NCBI RefSeq assembly: GCF_010389155.1
Contig: NC_057769.1
Span: 31,868,735-31,932,734 of the forward strand
Direction of reading: 5' to 3'
Source: Erigeron canadensis
Lineage: Eukaryota; Streptophyta; Magnoliopsida; Asterales; Asteraceae
Length of the DNA: 64,000 nt
Under the pieces are notes generated by a model. It did not search any database, was not told where the DNA came from, and was given only the letters and a program-made list of their open reading frames with translations. The number at the start of each line of letters is the position of its first letter. Within the stretch, counting starts at the first letter, position 1. Shown one piece after another: positions 46,384-58,739 of the stretch. Both the position numbers and the translations under genes were made by a program.

Positions 46384-48219
46384 TCACCAACCAAGTCCAT
46401 TTAAGTCGAAATGCTTGCGACTTGAAGCTGCATCGTTTCCATCATGGGTGTTCAAGTCTAGTTTCTGTCCAAAATAAGACATTTGAAATTTCTGTGGCAT
46501 TTCAGATATTTCTGGCTTCACCGAACCTGTTTTGCTTTGATTGCTTTGATCCATCGGATTGTCTTCTTCATTCCTACCGATAAATTTGTCTTCAGCGTAG
46601 CTTCTACTTGTGTTCCATTCACTGTTCTTAAAACCGCCTACACTCATTGACAAATCGCTCTCTGAGAGAAATTTATGGCTTCTTTTCGTGTCTTCACACC
46701 ATAAGTTTTCTGGATCATTGTCAACTTTCTTTGACTTTAAAAGGGTCAACCCGATCATCTCTTGTTCTGTTTGTTGCCCTTCACCGTACGTCAAGCAGCT
46801 TTCTATCGAACAATCTGTTGGTTGGTTTGTCTGTGTTGACACTTCTTTGATTCCCGAAAATGCAGAATTTAAGCAGTGAGTGGATACTTTTGAGACTAGT
46901 TCGGACAGTTGAACCTTTGCAGCCTCTAGTCCTACTGTACCTAAGTTTTGTCTTCCAAGCGTCTCTTGTGCTTTTTCAAGAACTGATTGTAAGTACTTCC
47001 CTTGCGCTTCTATATGAAGCTGCAAGTGTCTCTGTACCTATTTCATGTTAAAAGAACATGTTCATACTTTTGAAAAACGTCGAATTTAGTATTTACTTAT
47101 ACGATTCTTGTTAAGCGCTGTTATACCTCAAGTTGTTCATGTAGCCTTCTTTGAACTTCAATTTGCATCTGTATAGCTTCACTTATCTGCAAGTTTCTGA
47201 AAAGATATTTGTGTCATTAAAATAAGACATTTTTTATAGAACTTATAAAATGTACAGCTGAATAAGGGTCTCTTACTTGTTTGATTGAGGGCTAACGCTT
47301 AAATCGGTCATGTGAGCTTCACTTGTTTCACAAAGCGCATCTCCTGCTGGCACGACCATATCTACAACCCAGATATTTGTTGTAAATTATCTTTCTTTTT
47401 AGCTATAAATTGTTGCAAAACATCTTAAGATGAGTCCTTAGAATTCTTACCAATTTTGTTTGAACCACCACTATTTGTTTGCCTGTGTAGATTCTTACTA
47501 AGCCTGTACTTCTGCCAAACAAAAGTAAGTTAGTTTGCCTGCCTATTTTTGTCATTGAATGGAATGTCAAATTGCATAAAAAAGGTGACAGTTTAACTTT
47601 GCCCGAATTTCTGTTTCTAGAAACCGACTTATTTTAAGCAAACAAAACCATTAAACTTTCAAATTTAGCAAATTGTGGTTATAACATTAGATAACTGTTT
47701 CTTAGATGCCATGTCATTTAGTCCGTTATCAGTTCATATAATATTAGATAACTGTTTCTGGCATAAGAAAAGTAGGTTTACCGGATATAGGAATGGGACT
47801 AAAGTTTGTTATCTTTTTATGCATTAGAAGAAACCCTGGTCGGCATGTGTCTTACCTGGAGATGACTCTTTAAGTGATACAAAGTAAGACCGGGAATTCC
47901 CATTAGCTTCAAAACTGATTTCGGTGTAGCTTCTGTAACAAAATAAAACAAAAACCAATAAGCATTTTTCCCTTCATTTTTTTATCAACAACTTTCAAGA
48001 AATGCACTTACTATCTGCCCCTCCAAGCTGGTTGACCGCTTCTATGAACCGTTCATGGAGGTCTGGTGTCCATTTGAGTCTAGGTTTAGCATCTGTTGAA
48101 AGAACAAGTCCTGAATCGCCACCAGCATTCCCACCTTGCAGAAACAAGTGTCGTTCTGGTGTGATTGACATTCTTGATGATGAATGGATGTTTTTTCCTT
48201 GATGATGATGATGATACAT
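46384..48219 (-). CDS. MYB-CC (PHR1-like) transcription factor, MYR1/MYR2 type, 6 exons
   Basis: Exons 48219-48012, 47932-47856, 47511-47451, 47361-47277, 47196-47127 and 47037-46384 give 384 residues. A single GARP/MYB repeat spans about residues 44-102 (KPRLKWTPDLHERF, then TPKSVLKLMGIPGLTLYHLK, SHLQKYRLSK). The MYB-CC coiled coil follows (MQIEVQRRLHEQLEVQRHLQ ... KYLQSVLEKAQE) at about 150-190, with the family's LHEQLE motif. The His-rich N-terminus (MYHHHHQGKN) and the C-terminal ending are as in Arabidopsis MYR1/MYR2. The protein should be nuclear and dimerise through the coiled coil; relatives act in flowering time and phosphate-type responses. Two DLN-type repression motifs lie near the C-terminus (KLDLN, HFDLNG). 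A G-rich repeat lies about 280 bp upstream of the ATG. The reading frame is intact. Confidence 0.92.
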
Positions 48220-48494
48220 CTATATACAAAAAATGTTTTATAAGTACTATATTAGTACTAACATATAGCATACCACTATACTAGCATCATGCTATGAAAC
48301 ATACTCAGTTTGCTACCTGCATACTTTATTGTTTGTTGAATCTTGCTCTTCTTAGCCTTCAAATTGTGAAACTTGGTTAAGAGTATTCTAAAATATGCTT
48401 CTCGATACTATTACTTATTATCCTATCTGATAACTCTCATATAGTGGTGGTCTGCTCGGCCTCGCTTTATAAAGAAAATGGAGAATAGGTGGAT

Positions 48495-48518
48495 GGGGGT
48501 GGGGGTGGGGGTGGGGGT
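48495..48518 (+). promoter_or_regulatory. (GGGGGT)4, potential G-quadruplex upstream of the MYB-CC gene
   Basis: Four perfect GGGGGT units lie on the plus strand, the template strand of the MYB-CC gene, about 280 bp before its start codon, in the promoter or 5' untranslated region. Four runs of five G separated by single T meet the sequence rule for a very stable quadruplex. The regulatory role is inferred. Confidence 0.6.
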
Positions 48519-48839
48519 AGAAGGGGTGCTTTCCAAGTGAAGCATAGAATATTGAACAGATCTAATGAAGGAACAAACGCTATACCCTAATCCAATCTCT
48601 GTGGCGACATGTAAATAAACTCGCATTCATCAATAACTTTGCTTTGGAACCCCACTTGTTTATTCGTAGACCAAAATATTTAATTCCGTTGCACTATAGA
48701 ACTCTTAACACCTTACAATGGGTACTGGAATAGATCCACAAATGTGGTAAAGTGAAAAGAACCTTATTCCTTATTCCAAGATTTTCTGACCAAATTTACA
48801 GGGTATCCACTTTCTAGAAAGACATCTTAATTTTCATTT

Positions 48840-50336
48840 ATATTGTTGTTCATATCATTTTACACTGTTACTAATGACAATTATCTTTCGTCTTTCTGTA
48901 TTCAGGATATAGAAAATGACATAAGGAAATATCTAGTTAAATTATGTTGACTAAAGCATCTACAACTTGCATTGATACATACAAGAAAAAGGTTGTAATA
49001 GGAGAGATGCTTCTGCTTGGAGGGCAGGTATGGAATATGAACACATTCCTTATTGTCCCCTTCAATAAGTTTGGTACTTATTCAGCCTATATATACAGTA
49101 TTTAAAATTGATGGTAGTGGGGCCTCAACCAAAATCTTCACATTCTTCGGGTAGTATAGGACAGCCGGCCGGCCTTCCTTCAAGAATATGAATTGAGGCG
49201 GGACCCTTTGAAAAGAACGAAAGATCATATAATGTGTCGTACTTGACTCCATACTTGCATTTGATGAGTCGAAGGACATCTAGTATGAATCTTCACACAT
49301 CTTTTCATTTTAATATATGTCACTAAGACATCATTTTCTTTTCTATAGATATATATCGTTTTCTGCCAAATTTAGCACTTATGGATCATTAAGGTTATCA
49401 GGTAACAATTATGTAGCCATAACGTATAATTTTGCAAATGATATCTTCATGCTAGTTCTAACTAAGTTTTACAAAGATTATGCAGTTAGAGGGAATCAAT
49501 CTTTAAGCCTTTAGATAAAGTGAAAATGAAAGAAATTCCTTAACAGTTTGGCATGTGGATAGGAATAACAATGCTCATGAGGAACATTTTCTGTGCATTT
49601 CAAAGAAGCTCGTTTTAAATTTAGGTCTCGTTTCTCTTGAAATTTTTCTCAAATTCAGATAGTTTTTATCCACGTTTGTAAGGATAAGATGGCATCTTTA
49701 AAGATTACTGTGATTTTTCATTTGCTTAGGTTAGCAACTACATCAACCATTATACTGTTGCACAAACACTGTACATCTAAGAGCTTTCAAAATCGATTAA
49801 AGTTCTAGCATAAATGAAGTTCCTGTCAAAATCTTTTATATTATTCATCAGTCAACTTAAAACATCTGCGAGTATAAGTTATGGTGATTGATTGATTAGA
49901 AGATATATTTCAATAATCCAAAACATTCATCAATTTATTTTGCTACAATATATTGAGAATTAAAGATGAAAAACCACATGACCAGAATCCAGAAGGTCTT
50001 TTCTAAGTTTCTCGGTTTAATTCAATTATTGGCATCATGATTAAAGCTTTTTTACTTTTATGTCATTTGATGTCTGTTGGTGTGCAAAGTTTTATAATCG
50101 TGGATTCACAGCACAGTTATAAACCAACACCATTTCTCATCTTCTGCCACAACTTTCACTTCATGTCCTCCTTAACTAGAGAATCAAATGATCATCTTTC
50201 CTGTAATAGTACTTACAATTTATAAAGTACTTTAAATTTATTTTTGCCAGCCCTGTACTTACCATATTTTTCTCATTCCGTACTTTCCCCTTTAAAGTTT
50301 TAATGGTTTACATGTCGCATACAATGGTGCATCATA
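48840..50336. other. intergenic, no gene seen
   Basis: AT-rich DNA upstream of the MYB-CC gene. Several 60-65 codon frames occur on both strands, but none has a domain, a splice context or a convincing composition. Confidence 0.4.
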
Positions 50337-50339
50337 CGA

Positions 50340-50795
50340 CTAGAGGTGGCCGGCCCTTTTGACCCTTTTATTAATGAATGTCTCAATTTAGTCCAGTTGT
50401 ATCTCGAATGGGCTAAATATTTGAAGTCAATAAAACTTAGCTAAAAGGAAATCGGATAAAAGGGTTGAACAGGTTGCAAGTCGTCCAAAGTCTATATTTA
50501 GTGCATACAACCTCCTATATCACTCTACGCAGGGAGATATAATATTGTTTTTCTAAGCATATCTACGGGCTAAAAGGATTGAACGAGTTGCAAGTCGCCC
50601 AATGTTTATATTTAATGCACACAACCTCCTATATTATTTTATCCAGAGAGATTATATTGTTTTTCTAAGCATGTCTATTGCACAAAAATTTCTTAACCCC
50701 GTTGCATCCTTTTTTGACCCATACTAAAAGTTACCTATATTAACCCGATATTGTTTTGACCCTTTACTGAGCCTGCCACCCATCTTACCACTCCT
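50340..50795. repeat. hAT-like MITE containing a ~115 bp tandem duplication
   Basis: The left end TAGAGGTGGCCGGCCCTTTTGACCC and the right end GACCC...GCCTGCCACCC are roughly inverted, in the style of the GGTGGC hAT MITEs. Inside, a block beginning AAAAGG.TTGAACRGGTTGCAAGTCG and ending TTGTTTTTCTAAGCATRTCTA occurs twice in tandem (about 50458-50568 and 50573-50682), 85-90% alike by eye. Confidence 0.55.
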
Positions 50796-51622
50796 ACATA
50801 CAATCACATCATCTTTCTTGCATAAAGTAACTATTAGACCGGTCTAATAGTAACCATCTTCCACATTTGCATAATGACTAATCACTGTATGCAGTATTTT
50901 CTACTCACATGCAGAAAGGATGTATGTATGCATAGAACCTATCTTTTGACAATTACCAAGGTATGTGAAACTCTTCTTTTTTTTGTTCCAATATATATAT
51001 TCTATCCAACTTTAGAATCTAGAACATGGGTACTTGTTCTTTTTTTGTACTTGTACTTCCTTTTATAAGGCTTTTATTCTTCAAGTTCTCTTTTGAAGAC
51101 AAGGTGAAGCTCACATAAAGGAACATATCAACGTATCATAGTTAAGAATCATATTCCACATGGACTTTATCACGCTATTAACTTAACAACACCTGTGGAA
51201 ATGTTATTGGAGATGACATAAACCCACACGTGCATGGCACCCGATGGGAGAGAAAACGAATAGAAATGACTATGGAATGTTATTCTCCAGCTGCTGAGAG
51301 AATGGGAAAAGGAAAAGAAAGAATAAAAAAGAGAGATTCTTTAGGAATAGAATCATGGAATTTCATTTTTAGTAAAGCCAATAGGTCTTATTCTCAAGTC
51401 AAGAATATCGAGTCTTATTCCTTTCCACTCGAGGCCACAAAAAATGGATTCCCACCCATACCCATCATACCTTTTACTATTTTTGGTTAGATTATACTCC
51501 ATCCGTTTCTATGAAAACCCCCCACTAATTTCATTCTAGGAATCTCATGAAAGTTACTGCATTCCCCTTCTGATAACTCTTTAAAAATCGAAGTTACACA
51601 TTTACCCTACATACTAGAAACC

Positions 51623-51997
51623 AATGGTGGCAAAATGGATGGGTCAGGGACAGGGCATGAGTTGAACTAATCGTTTTTAGTGAGTCTCAAATGGGTCGCG
51701 TTGGAACACAAACATTTTTTTTGCCATTCTGCCTGTTTCCTTTTTTTTATTTTTATTTTTGAATGGTTAACGTGTTAAATATGATTTTACAAAAATTGTT
51801 ATTGTTATTACAATTATAATCTAGTTTTGAAATATTGAACAGTTTGAAGCATTATAATACACTTTGGGTGACTTTCAACTTGTTTGACCCGTTTCTTTTA
51901 CCTAAATTGAGTAAATTACCTGATTTGGCTTGTAAGGTTAAACCATAACCCAAATCGGCCCATTCAAGTAAATTGGTAAAAATTGCTACCTCTACCG
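51623..51997. mobile_element. hAT-like MITE, degenerate
   Basis: CAATGGTGGCAAAATGG at the left and AAAATTGCTACCTCTA at the right are inverted relatives of the GGTGGCAA-type hAT ends. Internal motifs (GACCCGTTT, CGGCCCATTCAA) fit the family. The target duplication was not resolved. Confidence 0.5.
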
Positions 51998-51999
51998 CA

Positions 52000-53372
52000 A
52001 AGGATGAGTGATATTAAATTGCGTCCATAAGAGCTCCGAATCTTGTCATTGTTAAAGGATATATAAGACAAGTCACTAATATGCATCGGTTTGATTGGCC
52101 TCAGGAGTCATGACTGATCATTGGTCATTATTTCAAATGCATTGGCTTCTCTGTCTAGCCCACCATCTTTTGCCGGAACATAATTTAGTCCCAGAAAAAT
52201 CATATGCCTTTTGGTCATAGTGAGTGGAGGCTGAACTATGCTTACTCTTTTATAGGGTTGACTGCTGATCTTTCTCTTGTCAATGCAGCAGAACACGCGT
52301 CAACAATCTAATGGACTTTACTTAAAGTAATTATAACCAGAACCATTAAACTACTTTGCTAAGTTATGGTAAAATTGGTCAGACTTTCTTATAGCTCGAG
52401 GTTGATCGAGGCTATGTAATGATCTACGTACTACTAATATGTCAATGACTAGAAATGCATGGTTTTGGGAATCTTTTGAGAAATATATGGTAAGATTTGT
52501 TATAAGCCATAAAGGGTTTAAGATGTGGAATGGTGGGCTTTTGTTGCAAAGGAATCCTGTGCCACCTTTATATGCTACACTAAATGGGATTGAATATAAG
52601 CTAGGCCTAAATATGCTATAATCCCATACAACTTGAGTTGCAATTATAAGTCATCAAAATCTAAATAATGGTCTTTATGTTTTTATTTTTTCCTGTTACA
52701 ATAGATAGCAAAGCTTTAAATTAGATTCTAAATATATAGAAAGATATGACATTTTCTTACTGGTTTTTGGTACACTTTAGACTATGTTTAGTTAAAATGA
52801 AATAGATGAGTGACTGGGACAAGCCTTTAAGTTCTATAATTATATTTGGATTACATGTATGAATTGAAAGATTATCATCATGTTGTTTATGTAGGAAAAT
52901 TAAGAACCGGGGCGGATTAAGACTTATGCAAGGTGAGCAATTGTAAAGGGTCCGATAAAATTAACTCAATCTGCCTATATTTGATAAGATATTTTGAGAC
53001 ATCAATTGTAAGTTTATGTGACGTCTTAGGATTTGGATGTTTATTTAGGGTTCAACTTGGTGTATGACATTTTGACATGATGTATTATTTAGGATTGGAT
53101 TCAATTTGGTATATGACATTTTGACATGAAAGTTGACGACACTTGTGTAATGCTTAATGACTTTGATCTTTTGATCATTAGTTATAAGGCCTATTTGTTA
53201 GATATATATAACACAAGGCCTTCGAAATTCATGATAGCATCTTCAATGAAACTATCACATTGATGTGATAGCTTTGTCATGACAACATATGTGCAATAGT
53301 CAGTTAGTCACTGTGTGAGTGTGTGCGTGAGGATAGTGTTATGTTAATTACTTCCCACACGACTCCAAATCA
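52000..53372. other. intergenic, no gene seen
   Basis: AT-rich. The segment CAAYTTGGTRTATGACATTTTGACATGA is repeated at about 53052-53079 and 53103-53130. No gene is supported. Confidence 0.4.
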
Positions 53373-54446
53373 GAAAAGAAAAGTAGAAAACCATAGGATA
53401 CCACCTTTAGATAAAGTTTCAAATCTCGATTTACATTTTTGTTTCTAATAAAATCATCTGAAAATTCATAGCCCAAAACCAATTAGCCCGATGACTATTC
53501 AAAGCCCACCTTTAGTTTGCAATGCAATTTGCATTTTGCAAGTTAGTTAAGCAAATCAAATTAATACTTAATAAGTTAATTAGTCATCAGACTCGTCCGA
53601 TAAACGAATAATTTCAATATATATATATATATATATATCAAATATAAATATCAAAATAATAAATAACAAAATATGTGAAAAATAACAAAACATAAACAAA
53701 ATAAATTTAAAAGAATAAACCCCTTTAGTAGTAGAAAAAGAAGTCATAACAAAACTACAATGGATAACAAATTAAATTAAAAGAGATGAAAAATAACAAT
53801 AACATAATAATTCAATACCAAATAATAAACAAACACGAACAAAATACCAAAAATAAAATTAAAGTGACACACAAAAAAGACCGTATGTTTTTTATATATA
53901 TATAATTTTACTTAACTTGATTTTTTTTATTAAAGATAGAAAGGAGAGGAATAATATGAATGTGAATAATTAATATAAATTTAGAGTGTATATATAATAA
54001 TAATTTATTGGGTGAGTTTTAAGGATATTATATATCTTTAAATTTTAAAAAGATTTGTTTTGATAGAAGAAGATTTATGATAAAGTTTTAATTATAATTA
54101 TTTATTTAATAAGCAAATAAAAAATAAAAAAAATTAGGAAAAAAAAAAGAGAACTCTAAAGTAATTAGTAAGAAGCATTAGGCTTAAAAAGAGCTTTAAA
54201 GAATAACCTGACCTCTTCTTTTCGTTATAGTTCCATATGAGAAAAGAAAAGTAGAAAACCATAGGATACCACCTTTAGATAAAGTCTCGAATCTCGATTT
54301 ACATTTTTTTTCTAATAAAATCATTTGAAAAAACATAGCCCAAAACCAATTAGCCCAATGACTATTTAAGCCCACCTTTAGTTTGCAATGCAATTTGCAT
54401 TTTGCAAGTTAGTTAAGCGAATCAAATTAAAACGTAATAAGTTAAT
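53373..54446. repeat. ~207 bp direct repeats flanking a 0.66 kb AT-rich spacer
   Basis: 53373-53580 and 54241-54446 are direct copies (shared blocks include AACCATAGGATACCACCTTT, AGCCCAAAACCAATTAGCCC and AATGCAATTTGCATTTTGCA), about 93% alike by eye. The spacer is very AT-rich and contains an (AT)n tract at 53619-53639. This could be a tandem duplication or a miniature terminal-repeat element. Confidence 0.75.
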
Positions 54447-55081
54447 AGTGATTCAAATAAAAGAAACATCATATTTACAGGTCAGTATTAATCATCATAT
54501 TCTAAAAGTAGCCACAAATTATAGTTCATCAACACTTTTAGTTTTTCTTTCTAAAAATTGTTATCATTTTTTTTGTAACAAATAAAAACATTTTTTTAGT
54601 TGTTCTCTCACTTTTAAAATCTTTTGTCATTTTTGTAGTTGTTCTCTCACAAATTTATCATTTATGTTATTATGTATCAAGAGTTTAACTTAGATGATAA
54701 GATCATAACTTAACCCTCTTATTAGGTAATTGTCATACATGGCATGAATGAAAGCAAAACTAGTTCTATGCAAGAAAACAATATTGTTTTTGATGATCAT
54801 ACTGAATAAGTTATGGTCATATTTCGACCTTGCATCAAATCATTTCCACTTTTGTAAGAAGTTTGTCTGATGATACAATTGTTTTATTCTGATGATGAGT
54901 CATATTTTCTAATAACATAGTTTTATACTTTTATTTAAAAGTATGTACATTCACATAAAAAAACACTACACCGCAATTACAAAGTATCCAATGTTACAAT
55001 GAGGATTAAATTACATAAAAACTATTTCAATCCTTCCGATTAGTAGTACGTTCCTTTTTAATGACATAGTGTTAGGTCTAG

Positions 55082-55368
55082 TCTTTACTCCTTTATAAAG
55101 AAAAACACCCATTTTTATTTTTAGTAATTTCTGTCTTTGAAATACCAAAATTGTCCTTGGACATTTCCTTTTCTATTCTCTAATTACACTCTAAACCTTT
55201 ATTTTAATAATTAACATTTTAAACCCTTATCTTCTAAAAATTTCTACTATCACAATAACATAAACCTACACCAGTTGTCACCTACACCGCCACCACCACC
55301 AATCACCGACACCACTAAACCGTCTTCCCCACTACCGCCGCTGCATTGCGCAGGTACCATGCTCGTAG
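55082..55368 (+). mobile_element. Helitron-like element, imperfect ends
   Basis: It starts TCTTTACTCCTTTATAAAGAAAAACACC and ends with CCGCCGCTGCATTGCGCAGGTACCATGCTCGTAG, a decayed version of the usual GC-rich hairpin and CTAG. The preceding base is G rather than A. Length about 287 bp. Confidence 0.45.
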
Positions 55369-55506
55369 TTTTTATATGCTAAGGCTACATAAAGAAATAA
55401 TGACATAAAAAAGAAAAAATCCCAAGAGTGAATGACAATTAAACACCAGCGATACTAAAAAAGAGTCAATATCCGGCTTGAAAATTTTAATTTTGCTATA
55501 AAATTT

Positions 55507-58500
55507 GAGATTTTCTAACAACTGCCCCAGGGCAATGGTTTATTTTTTCTTTTTATGGATACTATTCTCGAATGTAATGCTCTAAATCAAAACTCACACT
55601 AATCTTTAATATTTTTATTTATTACACTCAAATATTTTACATTAAATACTACAATATAATTTACGTTACTTATTGTCAGCAAGTTAAAAGATATACCTTC
55701 TCCTACAATATTTTACATTACTAGCAAATATTATTCAAATCATCCCTAGTATATATCAAAATATAGACAACTTCGTATGCTTTATGTTCATCAAGTTTGG
55801 ACACAAATATTTTCAATTTTTCATGTTGCACTTCCAATGAGCATATAGCAAATCGTCACTCTTATTTGTAAACAAAATACCATCCAAATAAATAACCCAA
55901 CAAAAGGTTTTAAAGACTTAAATTCTTCTAATACTTCAAAGTGAAAATAGGATTCAACCCTATATCACTAGCTAAACATTTCTTTCCACTCAAATTTGAA
56001 GAACGAGTACCCAAGACCATATTATTCTCTTTATTGCTACATGTGGGTTTCATGTGTCCGCTTTCTTTGCATATTGAACGAGTCTTGATTGTCTTATTTG
56101 GCAACTCTTTTCCACCCATGAAACGTCTTTTTTTTGGACGCCCTTTTGTTACGGACTTTGGAGGACACAAAATATCACCACCTTCTAATTGATCGTCCAT
56201 AAACGTCTCTTCTTGTGACACATTTTGAAACACACCGCCCCTTTGTAATAAATTCCGACACCAACGTAAAGGTAAGTATTCGGGTGGAATTTTAAAACAA
56301 TCTTTGTGGTTGAGCACCAGAAATATATGCCGACAAAGAATATCCCAAAACTCAAAGTTCTTGCAACTACACAATGCTATTCTTCCATCCCAAAACACAA
56401 TGTGCCTTTTATGATTTCCTTCATCAAAGTATTTTATAATGAACTCATTACCATGAACTTGAACAATCATATACTGAGTTGCTTTTGCATTTTCTTCTTG
56501 AAACTTTTTGAAAGCAAATGGCGTAAGAGCATGAAAAGCTTGTTTCAATAATGGTGACATGATGCTTGAAGAAACATGCTTAACTATAGAGGACATATAA
56601 TCTTGTGATTCTTTTCTCTTTATCTCCTCCACCGCATGATCAATCTAAAAAATTAACATATGGTTAGTTGCAATAAAATAGTAATAAGTATTTCGCATGA
56701 TGGATCAATTGTAAATCTCACGTATTCTAAAAATTCAAGTGGTACATAAAGTAATTAACATATAAATCATATTAAATGAAAGAAATGTGGAGTTAACCTG
56801 TTTAACAAAATCCTTCAAACTTGTGTGGGATGAAACGAATTTCTTTATGAATGCATTGATACTTTCTGATCTACTAGTGGATGTCATCCCTCCGAAAAAA
56901 TACTCACGTAAATAAGCTGGTGCCCAAAACTTTCGAATATCATACAAACCCACAACATGTTTTATTCTCCAAATTATATTTTATGACTATTGAGTGCCAA
57001 TTATGTTCAAACTCTTCAACAGAGACCATCCTATAAACCATATAAAAGTCACTACACTAACTTTGATATGCAGTACGAAGAAGAGCCGTAAACCAACTAC
57101 TAAACTTTGAGGTGATATGCCATATACAATAACTATGCTTTGTTGTTGGAAGTTCAATAGAAATTGCTTCGGCCATCCATGGATCTTGATCAGTTATAAT
57201 GGTTTTTGGTGGTTTCTTCATTACCGTTACAAAAATCTACAATAAAAAAATAATAATAATGTTAGTAACAGAACATCATGGAATGCATGTAATATTAGTA
57301 GATTATGTACCTTCATCAGCCATCTAAATGTTCGTCTTGTCTCATCGCGAAGGAGTGCACTTCCAAATAACACCGTTTTTCCATGATTGTTAATGCCAAC
57401 AAAAAGTGCACAAGGCATATCATACGCATTAACCTTGTAAGTGGTGTCAAAAACAACTACATCACTGTAGTTAGTATACCAACTAAAACTTTGAGAATGA
57501 CACCAAAATAAGTTTTCCAACCTTCTCTCTTCGTCAACTGTGAATACATATTGAAAATTGGGATTTTCTTGTTTTAATTTTTTCATATGATCATTATGAT
57601 TCGTAGCATCGCTAGCACCAACCATTCTTCTCACTTTTGCAAATAAATTATGAACATCTTTTTCTAGAAAAGAAAGATCTCCATGTTTGACTTGCTTTTG
57701 GAGCTCCATTACATTAATGATTTGTCGTACATTAAGTCCGGCATCTTTGAATAGTAAAATTTGATGCTCATCTTCTTTAGTGATATTGCGGTTAGCGGGA
57801 AGAAAACGTATTTCATCGGGTGATAGCAACTCATGATTGTGATGTTTGATGAATGTTGTCACATGCCATTCTTCCGGGAATATATCGAAACTTTTTTTTA
57901 AAGTAATACGAATATGAGCATTACACTCAAACTTTATAGACTCTCTATTTCGTTGCTGCTTAGAGGGTTCAATTTGTTTGAGTGGTTTTTTACCACCTCG
58001 GTGACAATACATATCCCGTCTTACTATCCTATCATTTTTCTTAATAAATCGATCTTTGCGAATAGAAAATCCATTTTTGTAGGCATAGTTTTTATAGAAA
58101 AGATGTGCCTCTTCAAAAGTCGAGAAAGTTTGCCCAACAAAAGGTTCATAATTAGTTAGAGTTTCATCACCTTCCTCGGTCGGGGGCTTGTTCAAATCCA
58201 AATTAATCATGACTAAATACTCTGCAATAAGAAATTTATACAAACATGGGTGCTACATAAACACTACAAAAGAGTACGTTCTTATGGATAACTATAAAAC
58301 GGTACGTTCAAAAAAATATAAGAAATTAGTAACAATGTTACATATAAAGAATGAATGTTTAGTTACCTGTGATTTTTGATATGTCTTCCACTCTCTTTCA
58401 ATACATATTCATTAGAAATGAAAAATATTTGTGTCTTTCTGTAAAGATGAACAAGCCACATATATACAAGAAGTCAATTAAGTATTAAAAGTTGTCTATT

Positions 58501-58728
58501 ATTTGATATTTACAGTGATGATTTGCAATATGATTAGGATATTTTTAAGAAGGTTTGAACGAATCATCTTTTAAGTTGATGGCAATAGGTATTTAATGTA
58601 AAATATTTGAGTGTAAATAAAATTATTAAAGATTGATGAGAGTTTTGATTTAGAGCATTAAATTAGAGAATAGTATCCATAATAAGAAAAGTAAACTATT
58701 GCCCTTGAGGCAGCGGTTAGAAAATCCC
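55507..58728. mobile_element. MULE with long TIRs and FAR1-type transposase gene
   Basis: Terminal inverted repeats of about 143 bp lie at 55507-55650 and 58587-58728. They share blocks such as GATTTTCTAAC, TATGGATACTATTCTC, TAATGCTCTAAATCAAAACTC and ACACTCAAATATTTTACATTAAATAC. The 3.2 kb interior holds one transposase gene on the minus strand. No convincing 9-bp target duplication was found next to the ends; A/T-rich flanks and slight end erosion may hide it. This is a once-autonomous Mutator-like element of the FAR1/FRS-related type. Confidence 0.85.
55928..58210 (-). pseudogene. FAR1/FRS-type MULE transposase, broken
   Basis: Exons 58210-57311, 57236-56798 and 56644-55928 are suggested by GT-AG borders and family order. 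The N-terminus has a FAR1 DNA-binding domain (FEEAHLFYKNYAYKNGFSIR ... NAHIRITLKK ... FIKHHNHEL). The middle is a MULE transposase with the catalytic acids visible (VVVFDTTYKVN, TIITDQDPWMAEA, and Glu in TSTSRSESINAF). The C-terminus has a SWIM zinc finger CXC...CXH (ALCSCKNFEF...ILCRHIF) and a Cys-rich tail. An in-frame TAG at about 57067 and an extra A in the A run near 56960-56965 (frameshift) interrupt exon 2, so no complete transposase can be made. The start at 58210 (MINLDLNKPP) was preferred to an in-frame Met 11 codons upstream. Confidence 0.88.
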
Positions 58729-58739
58729 TTTTTTTAATG

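Noticed and set aside
49082..49279. 65-codon minus-strand frame starting MSFDSSNASMESS
   Set aside because: No recognisable domain and no neighbouring exons; I cannot separate it from chance.
51230..51490. 86-codon plus-strand frame with Lys/Glu-rich start
   Set aside because: Purine-rich low-complexity DNA explains the composition; no splice context, no family resemblance.
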